DNA of 23,014 nt from Mycoplasmatota bacterium. GTDB taxonomy: Bacteria; Bacillota_I; Bacilli_A; Izemoplasmatales; Izemoplasmataceae. The notes under the pieces are model-generated. The model did not search any database. It saw nothing but the letters and a program-made list of their open reading frames with translations, and had not been told where the DNA came from. This document shows positions 14,619-20,862 of this stretch, piece after piece. The stretch's first letter is position 1. The number at the start of each line of letters is the position of its first letter. The position numbers and the translations under genes are program-made. The DNA is taken from NCBI GenBank assembly GCA_022712785.1, contig JAFLJX010000147.1, forward strand, positions 1-23,014, in the 5' to 3' direction.

Positions 14619-16313
14619 TTAATAATCATTATCCAAATCATCGTTATAGTAGTTTTCTTGAATTATATTTATAACTATATTATTACAATGATCCCCAATT
14701 CTTTCTATATTAGATAGAATATCTACATAGAATCCATCACTTGTTTCGCTTGAGTCATTATTATTCATTCTCATAATATGTCGTTTTCTATTTTTAATTA
14801 CTAATCTATCGATAATGACTTCTCTCTCTACAACATTTTTTGCAGATTCCAAATCATAATTTTCAAAAGCCTCTAGAGTATATTTAATTGATTCTTTAAC
14901 AACGTCATATAACTTTGTTAATTCTTTTTTAGCTTCTGGACTAAGAACCATTTTATTATCATATCTATGTTCAAAGAACTGATAAAGATTTATACAGTGA
15001 TCTCCTATTCTTTCTAAATCACGAATTGTATCTACGTATTCTGCTTGTAGTTGAGCATCTTTTTTGTTTAAACCTGTTTGAGCAATTTTTACTAAGTAAT
15101 CATGAGCTTTCTTATCAATTGTGTCTAACATCTCTTCAATTTGAAATCCATTTTCAAATACTTTTTTATTGTTTTCAAATGAATATGTAATAACTCCATC
15201 AACCATTTGTTCTGTAAGCTTACCCATATTTGTTATTACGATTTTTGCGCTCTCAAGCGCTAATACTGGTGCTTCAATAATTAAATCATCATTTAGGCTA
15301 TCAACATCAACACAAATAATGTTGTCTTCACCTCTAATAATTTTTGTTACTAACCATACAAGTTGACTTATAAAGAAAAACATAATAACTGTATTCAATA
15401 TATTAAATCCCATATGTGCAAAACTAATTGTTAATTTCAAGTTATTGGGTTCGGATATATCAATAAATTTATTTTCCAAAAATTGAATAAACCTTGTGTA
15501 TGGAACTAACAAAATCATAAAGAACATACTTCCAAGTAAATTGAATACAACATGAGCTGCTGCTGTGCGTTTTGCTGCTATACTACCACCAATAGAAGCG
15601 AATATTGCAGTAACAGTTGTTCCAATGTTACTACCAAACAAAATTGCAACTGCTCCAATTAGAGGTATTGCACCAGTAGTATAAAGTTCTTGTAAAATAG
15701 CTATAGATGCACTACTTGATTGAATAATAGCTGTTGATACTGCACCTACAAATAATCCAAGTACTGGAAATTCTCCAACCGATTCAAGTGCGGATTTAAA
15801 TTCCGGTAAATATGCAAGGTCTTTTAATGCCCCTCCCATTACGTCGAGTCCAAAGAATAACATCCCGAATCCTAACACTACTCCACCGAGTTGTTTATAT
15901 TTTTTAGAGCTCATAAAGAATATTAAGAAACTCCCTGCTGCCATAATTGGTAATGCATATTCTTTAATTGGTAACCCTAATAGTAATGAAGTAACTGTGG
16001 TACCAATATTAGCACCCAGTATAATCCCTACTGCTTGAGGTAAAGTCATTAATCCAGCTCTAACAAGTCCAACAGTTAATGCAGTTGTTCCTGAAGATGA
16101 TTGAATTAATCCGGTAATTATAATCCCAACCAATATTCCCTTAATAGGTGTATTAGTTGTTTTTTCAATAATAATTTTAAGTCTACTTCCAGCAATTGCT
16201 TTTAGTGAATCACCCATCATATTTATCCCAAATAAGAAGATTCCTAACCCACCTACAATAGCGAAAATTGTCTCTTTCCAGTCAATAACAATTGTATCAG
16301 CTAATAAATACAT
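14619..16313 (-). CDS. Na+/phosphate cotransporter with C-terminal PhoU-like domains
   Basis: 564-residue membrane protein of the NptA / Na/Pi-cotransporter II family. Residues 1 to about 320 contain the membrane domain with the two inverted-repeat QSSS motifs (71-74 and 198-201), each in the usual context LIQSSSGTTALT and IIQSSSASIAIL, plus GANIGTTVTSLL and GSNIGTTVTAIF. The remaining about 220 residues are cytosolic and made of PhoU-like helical repeats with DTIRDLERIGDHCINLY and SNIERIGDHCNNIVINI. The C-terminal PhoU part is common in bacterial members and probably gates or regulates transport. It lies upstream of phoB with no clear terminator between, so the two may be cotranscribed. CGGAGG precedes the ATG. 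Phosphate as substrate is supported by both family and context. Confidence 0.92.
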   Translation of the reverse strand: MYLLADTIVIDWKETIFAIVGGLGIFLFGINMMGDSLKAIAGSRLKIIIEKTTNTPIKGILVGIIITGLIQSSSGTTALTVGLVRAGLMTLPQAVGIILGANIGTTVTSLLLGLPIKEYALPIMAAGSFLIFFMSSKKYKQLGGVVLGFGMLFFGLDVMGGALKDLAYLPEFKSALESVGEFPVLGLFVGAVSTAIIQSSSASIAILQELYTTGAIPLIGAVAILFGSNIGTTVTAIFASIGGSIAAKRTAAAHVVFNLLGSMFFMILLVPYTRFIQFLENKFIDISEPNNLKLTISFAHMGFNILNTVIMFFFISQLVWLVTKIIRGEDNIICVDVDSLNDDLIIEAPVLALESAKIVITNMGKLTEQMVDGVITYSFENNKKVFENGFQIEEMLDTIDKKAHDYLVKIAQTGLNKKDAQLQAEYVDTIRDLERIGDHCINLYQFFEHRYDNKMVLSPEAKKELTKLYDVVKESIKYTLEAFENYDLESAKNVVEREVIIDRLVIKNRKRHIMRMNNNDSSETSDGFYVDILSNIERIGDHCNNIVINIIQENYYNDDLDNDY

Positions 16314-16346
16314 AAAATACCTCCGAATATATTGAACTCCAATAAA

Positions 16347-16375
16347 AATATACCATATAATTAATATTATATAAA
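16347..16375 (-). promoter_or_regulatory. Promoter of nptA-like gene
   Basis: On the minus strand an extended -10, TGGTATATT (TATATT at 16347-16352), is 17 bases from TTTATA (16370-16375). An alternative TATAAT lies just upstream without a matching -35. TTTATA and a nearby TTAATT are 11 bases apart and could be weak Pho half-sites. Confidence 0.45.
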
Positions 16376-16418
16376 CATTTTTTTAAATCTTATTAAATTG
16401 AACCCAATACTTCTAAAT

Positions 16419-16442
16419 AAAAAAGAAAGTCTAAAGACTTTC
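16419..16442 (-). terminator. Terminator after the DHH gene pair
   Basis: GAAAGTC and GACTTTC form a perfect seven-pair stem with a four-base loop (16425-16442), followed on the minus strand by six T residues. The stop codon of the upstream gene lies across the stem and loop. Confidence 0.85.
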
Positions 16443-17393
16443 CTTATATTCTTTTGCTAAAGTATCCATTTCTTTTAGTAATTCTTTTGCTCTTTTCCAA
16501 GTTCCTAAATTAGCTCCGCAAGCCATAGGGTGTCCTCCACCATCATACTTATTAGCTAATTCATTAATTGCAGGTCCTTTTGATCTCATTCTAGCTCTAA
16601 CTATTTTACCTTCATATTCAGCCATTAGTATCCATAAAGGACAATCATCAAAATAACTAAGTTCATTTACTAGGCTAGATGCATCTCCTAAAGTAATTCC
16701 AAATCTCTTTAAATATCTAGGTTTTACTATAAAGTAAGCAACACCATTTTCTGTCTTTTTGAAGTGTTGTAAGAAAAACCCTTTAAATTTAGTCATCTTT
16801 TCAGTTCTTACATCTAGATTATCATATACTTCTCTAGTCTGAAGACCATTGTCAAATAATACAGAAACACTTCTAAATGTATCTCCATTTACTCCACTAA
16901 ACTTAAATCTACCAGTATCTGTTAACGTTCCTGTATAAAGTGCTTTTGCACCAACTTCAGTCATTTTTAGTTTACCGTCAGCTACATTAAATAAATCCAT
17001 AATAATCATAGTCGCCGCGGGTCTCCCAGTATCTACATAATCTATATCTCCAAAGTTTTCTACAGCAATATGATGGTCCATCTTTATAAAAAAATTTGCG
17101 AGGTTATATCTTTGTTCATAAATTCTATCAGATCCCGCAGTATCAACACTAATAAATAATGCACCTTCAAAATCTTTATCTTTTAAATCATTTGGTTTAC
17201 CTAAAAAGTTTAAATATTTTACTTTTTCAGCAGCAACAGAAACTTTTTTCTTTGGCCATGTAGTCTTAATGATATCCTTAAGCCCGTATGCTGTTCCTAA
17301 ACAATCACCATCAGGTCTCTTGTGTACACCAATAATAATTCTATCGTATTCTTCGATTTTTTCATAAATTTGTAATAATTTTATTCTATCCAT
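16431..17393 (-). CDS. DHH/DHHA1 phosphoesterase, NrnA-like (second of pair)
   Basis: 320-residue cytosolic phosphoesterase. The DHH domain contains HKRPDGDCLG (24-33), SVDTAG, MDHH and TGTLTDTGRF, together supplying the two-metal site. The DHHA1 domain ends with GGGHPMACGA. Family members (NrnA, pAp phosphatase, linear-dinucleotide hydrolases) degrade short RNA or DNA oligonucleotides, 3'-phosphoadenosine 5'-phosphate or pApA; the exact substrate cannot be told from sequence. The gene overlaps the upstream paralogue by eight bases and has AGGAG inside that gene, so the two are made together. All key residues are present, so both copies of the pair look active. Sequence similarity to the partner is clear but moderate. 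Confidence 0.88.
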   Translation of the reverse strand: MDRIKLLQIYEKIEEYDRIIIGVHKRPDGDCLGTAYGLKDIIKTTWPKKKVSVAAEKVKYLNFLGKPNDLKDKDFEGALFISVDTAGSDRIYEQRYNLANFFIKMDHHIAVENFGDIDYVDTGRPAATMIIMDLFNVADGKLKMTEVGAKALYTGTLTDTGRFKFSGVNGDTFRSVSVLFDNGLQTREVYDNLDVRTEKMTKFKGFFLQHFKKTENGVAYFIVKPRYLKRFGITLGDASSLVNELSYFDDCPLWILMAEYEGKIVRARMRSKGPAINELANKYDGGGHPMACGANLGTWKRAKELLKEMDTLAKEYKESL

Positions 17394-18330
17394 TTTGAAT
17401 CTCCTTTTCTAATAACTGATCTAAGTCAGCTAGCACTAATTCAGCGTCTTCAAATGAAGAAAGTGTACATCCACAAGCAAGTGCATGACCTCCGCCACCA
17501 TATTTTTTAGCTATATCTACAATTGGGATTTTTTTACTTCTAAGTTCAGATTGAACTTTCCCATTTTCATCCATTGTAAAATTAGCCCAAATTTCTATTC
17601 CTTTAATACCGCTCATTTGGTTTACCATTGCTCTTGAGACTACAAAAGTGGTTACACCATATTCGTCTTTAACTGATGTGTCATTTTGCATATAAGCAAC
17701 TTTATTTTTAGTTGTTTTAAAGTTATTAATAAAATACCCTTTTAATTTTTTAAAGTTTAAAGTTTCAATATATAAATTATCATATATATATTGTATATCT
17801 GCGCCTTCTTTTGCAAGATATGCAGCAATTTCAAAACTTTTTGCAGTTGTATTTGGATATAAAAATCTACCTGAGTCAGTAGCTAATCCCCCAAACAATA
17901 CTGTTGCAGCATCTTTATCTACCACTAAATTCTCTGTCAAAGCTATATCAGCAATAATTTGAGCGCAAGCTATGTAATCACTATTAATGTATTCAGTATC
18001 TGCAATGTCAGATGCATTTAAATGATGATCAATAACTAAAACGTGTTTTGCAAGTTTATACCGATCATCACTAACCAATGCAGAAACAGCTACGTCTACA
18101 ATAATTGCAAGAGCATTTGAATATATACTATTATCAATTACATCCATTGAACCTAAAAATGAAAAGTTATTTTCATCACCAACTACAAACACTTTTTTAG
18201 TTGGGAAATTTAACTCAATAATTCTTTTTAGTCCTAGTTGTGAACCATAGGCATCCATATCTGGATTCATATGTCTATGAATTATAATTGTGTCATAATC
18301 TCTTATTAATTTTAATATTTTTTTATACAT
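17386..18330 (-). CDS. DHH/DHHA1 phosphoesterase, NrnA-like (first of pair)
   Basis: 314-residue protein, same fold as its downstream neighbour. Metal-site motifs are HRHMNPDMDAYGSQ (18-31), IIVDVAVS, IDHHLN and GGLATDSGRF, and the C-terminal substrate motif is GGGGHALACGC. It differs from classic NrnA in DVAVS, where DTSxS/DTA is more common, and in Ser for Thr in TDSG. These may reflect a different substrate from its partner. The ATG at 18330 is chosen because GAGGTGA is just upstream; a TTG at 18345 would lie before that ribosome binding site. With the next gene it forms a two-cistron operon with its own promoter and terminator. Its role is probably removing nanoRNA, pAp or linear dinucleotides. 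Confidence 0.87.
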   Translation of the reverse strand: MYKKILKLIRDYDTIIIHRHMNPDMDAYGSQLGLKRIIELNFPTKKVFVVGDENNFSFLGSMDVIDNSIYSNALAIIVDVAVSALVSDDRYKLAKHVLVIDHHLNASDIADTEYINSDYIACAQIIADIALTENLVVDKDAATVLFGGLATDSGRFLYPNTTAKSFEIAAYLAKEGADIQYIYDNLYIETLNFKKLKGYFINNFKTTKNKVAYMQNDTSVKDEYGVTTFVVSRAMVNQMSGIKGIEIWANFTMDENGKVQSELRSKKIPIVDIAKKYGGGGHALACGCTLSSFEDAELVLADLDQLLEKEIQNG

Positions 18331-18355
18331 GATTTCACCTCGCAATTAACTTAAT

Positions 18356-18364
18356 AGTATACCA
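18356..18364 (-). promoter_or_regulatory. Extended -10 promoter of the DHH pair
   Basis: The minus strand reads TGGTATACT, an extended -10 box, about 26 bases upstream of the first DHH start. The -35 position (TAGAAT) is poor. Confidence 0.55.
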
Positions 18365-18385
18365 TATTTAGAAATATAATTCTAA

Positions 18386-18425
18386 TAAAAAACATCATAA
18401 ACTTGTATTTAAAATTCGTAAGTTT
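18386..18425 (-). terminator. Weak hairpin after the nuclease lipoprotein gene
   Basis: AAACTT (18399-18404) and AAGTTT (18420-18425) can pair around a 15-base loop. On the minus strand six T residues follow after a further six bases. The stem is short, so termination is doubtful. Confidence 0.3.
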
Positions 18426-18462
18426 CTAATGTTTTAATTAATTAGTAATATATAAAGTTATT

Positions 18463-19350
18463 CTACTCATAATTCCAGTAAGGATCAAGTAAGTCTCCCC
18501 ATTGTCCTAATTCATTCAATATAGCATAATCTTCTGCTATATGCATCCATTCGTTATATGTGAATTCCCCATAGTTGATTGTTTCACCAGAACCATATTC
18601 ATACTTTACTTGGGCTAATCCTTGAATAACTACCATATAGTTTAATAAGAAGTATTCTTCTTCCTCAGGTAGTTGTATCCAAATCCACGATAGTAACCTT
18701 CTATAGTCCTCGTTGTCAATTAATCCATCATTGGGATCTGTTTGTAAAACGATGCTTTCTGCAGAAGTTAATAAATCACATGTGTAATTGCTGCCTGGTT
18801 TTCCCCATTCTTCAGGTGTGCCATACGTTTCTTCTGTATCCATGTTTAAGAATCTAGTATTATTTGAAAATCCTGGTATTGCATCATAAATAATTTGTGG
18901 ATATTCAAATTTCGCAGTATCACCGTCAATACAATTTTTTAAAGTCACTTCAAAGTATCCACCACGTGGATCAACAGGATCTATTAAATTAAACGACTCA
19001 CCTAAATATGGTCCATCGTAATGTAACTCTAGAACTTCAAAATATGGATTACCAGAAAAATATTCAGGGTATGTGATAATAGGTAAAAAGTCTTCTATAC
19101 TGAATTTATCACCTATTGAAAAATATTGTCCATACTCTATAAAAACAAGTGAATTAGAATCTGTCGCTTCTCCAAGATCAATAAAGAATATTTCTACATC
19201 AAGATTCTCAAATACTGTTTCAATTTCAGTTCTAGTATAACCAGTTATATCTGGTAACAGTATTATATCTTCATCTAGTTCATTAGTTTTTCCACAACCA
19301 GATAGAAACGATATTATGATAATGAGTATTAAGCTAAAAAGTTTTTTCAT
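18463..19350 (-). CDS. Surface lipoprotein with PASTA-like and staphylococcal nuclease-like domains
   Basis: 295-residue lipoprotein: signal peptide with lipobox LSGC, Cys19. Residues 31 to about 93 resemble one PASTA domain (LPDITGYTRTEIETVFENLD at the start and SIGDKFSIEDFLPIITYP at the end). Residues about 130-260 resemble a thermonuclease (SNase) domain. Candidate catalytic and calcium residues, by motif alignment with SNase, are D142 and D144-T145 in IDGDTAKF, R166 and D171/E174 in TRFLNMDTEET, and R218 in EDYRRLLSWIWI; VVIQGLAQVKYEY is the usual late helix-strand. Cys140 and Cys191 could form a disulfide. It would cut DNA or RNA at the cell surface. The ATG at 19350 follows GGAGG. Assignment is by motif recognition without a database search. 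Confidence 0.78.
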   Translation of the reverse strand: MKKLFSLILIIIISFLSGCGKTNELDEDIILLPDITGYTRTEIETVFENLDVEIFFIDLGEATDSNSLVFIEYGQYFSIGDKFSIEDFLPIITYPEYFSGNPYFEVLELHYDGPYLGESFNLIDPVDPRGGYFEVTLKNCIDGDTAKFEYPQIIYDAIPGFSNNTRFLNMDTEETYGTPEEWGKPGSNYTCDLLTSAESIVLQTDPNDGLIDNEDYRRLLSWIWIQLPEEEEYFLLNYMVVIQGLAQVKYEYGSGETINYGEFTYNEWMHIAEDYAILNELGQWGDLLDPYWNYE

Positions 19351-19384
19351 AAAGTCCTCCAATAAGTTGATGCAACGTTACTGT

Positions 19385-19393
19385 ATTATATCA
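19385..19393 (-). promoter_or_regulatory. Extended -10 promoter of the nuclease lipoprotein
   Basis: The minus strand reads TGATATAAT (TATAAT at 19385-19390), about 35 bases upstream of the lipoprotein ATG and divergent from the endonuclease promoter. The -35 position (GATAAA) is poor. Confidence 0.6.
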
Positions 19394-19467
19394 TATGAAA
19401 CACCAAATTTATCTATTAATGAAATACTGTTTTTTAAGAAAAAGAAAAATAAATCAGTGTTAATATA

Positions 19468-19476
19468 TGTTATAAT
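19468..19476 (+). promoter_or_regulatory. Extended -10 promoter of the endonuclease I gene
   Basis: The plus strand reads TGTTATAAT (TATAAT at 19471-19476) with no clear -35. AGGAGG at 19494-19499 and the ATG at 19507 follow, giving a short leader of about 24 bases. Confidence 0.6.
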
Positions 19477-19506
19477 ACCTATAAATAGAATATAGGAGGA
19501 AGTATT

Positions 19507-20757
19507 ATGAAAAACATTAAAAGCATAGTTGCTTTATTAGTAATAATTTTAGGCGGTGCATTTTATGTATCAGAAACATATTTAGATTTAGATTTAATTG
19601 GTTATATAATACCAGATACTGAAGAACCCGTTTTAGACATTAGTTCAATAAGAACAAAAGTTACATTAGACGGTGTCTTTGATACTAGCAAAGTTACTTG
19701 TGAAGATAATAAGGACGATAGTTGTGAGGTAGAAATTATCGGTAGCATAGACACTAGTACTGTTGGATCACAAACGATTACTTTCCAAGCAACTGATAAG
19801 GCAGGTAACTTATCAAAAGAGACAATGACGATTGAAATTATCGAGGGAATAAACACAACTATGTATGTTCCTGTAGGTTATTATGATAGTGCTAGTAGTT
19901 TAATTGGTGAGGCATTAAAAGACACTCTAAATGATATTATAACAGGTCATACTGAGTTCCCTTATACTGACAAAGACTTAGACGATATGGATGTTTGGAA
20001 AATGTTAAGAGCTGGTGATGAGGATCCTGATAATGATGAAAATATAATTTTATTCTATAGTGAATTTAGCTGGCACAAAGAATGCCAAGATACAAACACA
20101 GATTTACTTCCTGATTATTGTTTTGAAAACAATGATCGTGAAGAAGATTATACAGAATGGAATAGAGAGCACATTTGGTCAAAATCACATGGTGATTTTG
20201 AAGATGAAGATGGATATGCATTTGAGGATTCATTTGGTGGATATGCACTAGGTGCTCATACCGATGCTCATCATTTAGTTGCTGCTGAAAGAACAATGAA
20301 TTCAATCAAAAACAATCGATTCTTTGATGATTGTCATGACGGAATAAATGATGATAATTTAGTTGATAGAGGCTTCGGTAACTATACTTGTGGCGCTTGG
20401 TACTTTGAACCAAGAGATGACATGAAAGGCGATGTAGCAAGAATGCTCTTTTATATGGCTACTAGATATGAAGGTGAAGATGGTGACTATGTAGATTTAG
20501 AATTAACTACTGATTTATATCTATATGAAGATTCTGAGATAGCTATAAAAAATAGTAAGTTACCATATTATGAAAATTTAGAAGTATTACTAAGATGGCA
20601 TTTAGAAGATCCCGTTGATGCATGGGAATTAGAAAGAAATGAAACTATATATCAATTCCAAGGAAATAGAAACCCATTTATAGATCATCCTGAGTATGTA
20701 GAATTAATTTGGGGAACCCCTAAAAATCCTAATGAATACGTAAGTACTACAGAATAA
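19507..20757 (+). CDS. Secreted endonuclease I (EndA/NucM family) with Ig-like domain
   Basis: 416-residue secreted or membrane-anchored nuclease. An N-terminal hydrophobic segment (about 5-21, no lipobox) is a signal peptide or anchor. Residues about 37-112 form a DUF5011-type Ig-like domain (VTLDG...TSTVGSQTITFQATDKAGN). The nuclease domain (about 140-400) has the beta-beta-alpha-metal motif: NREHIWSKSHG (219-229), with E221 and H222 as likely metal ligand and general base, then DAHHLVAAERTMN (253-265), with N265 as likely metal ligand, followed by NNRFF. Members cut DNA, and some RNA, non-specifically. Cysteine pairs bracket Asp/Asn-rich loops (CQDTNTDLLPDYC, CHDGINDD...C), suggesting disulfides and calcium. 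It is the only plus-strand gene in the window and lies between two other secreted-protein genes. Confidence 0.9.
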   Translation: MKNIKSIVALLVIILGGAFYVSETYLDLDLIGYIIPDTEEPVLDISSIRTKVTLDGVFDTSKVTCEDNKDDSCEVEIIGSIDTSTVGSQTITFQATDKAGNLSKETMTIEIIEGINTTMYVPVGYYDSASSLIGEALKDTLNDIITGHTEFPYTDKDLDDMDVWKMLRAGDEDPDNDENIILFYSEFSWHKECQDTNTDLLPDYCFENNDREEDYTEWNREHIWSKSHGDFEDEDGYAFEDSFGGYALGAHTDAHHLVAAERTMNSIKNNRFFDDCHDGINDDNLVDRGFGNYTCGAWYFEPRDDMKGDVARMLFYMATRYEGEDGDYVDLELTTDLYLYEDSEIAIKNSKLPYYENLEVLLRWHLEDPVDAWELERNETIYQFQGNRNPFIDHPEYVELIWGTPKNPNEYVSTTE

Positions 20758-20766
20758 GAAAAACAA

Positions 20767-20799
20767 GATTCGCAAAAAAATTTGCGGGTCTTTTATTTT
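20767..20799 (+). terminator. Terminator after the endonuclease I gene
   Basis: GATTCGCAAA and TTTGCGGGTC form a ten-pair stem (two G-U) with an AAAA loop, followed on the plus strand by TTTTATTTT. It begins nine bases after the stop codon. Confidence 0.85.
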
Positions 20800-20805
20800 C
20801 GCTAT

Positions 20806-20836
20806 AAAAAAACACCACTTTTTCAAGTGGTGTTTT
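20806..20836 (-). terminator. Terminator of the lamin-tail protein gene, probably bidirectional
   Basis: A perfect 12-pair stem (20809-20820 with 20825-20836, loop TTTC) has T-runs on both sides: seven T on the minus strand and four on the plus. It mainly serves the minus-strand gene and backs up the plus-strand terminator. Confidence 0.88.
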
Positions 20837-20862
20837 AATTTAATATTATTTGATTATTTGGA

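Noticed and set aside
19363..19506. Pho box in front of the endonuclease and nuclease lipoprotein genes
   Set aside because: I looked for 11-base-phased TT(A/C/T)A(C/T)A repeats on both strands and found no convincing pair, so Pho control of these genes is not supported.
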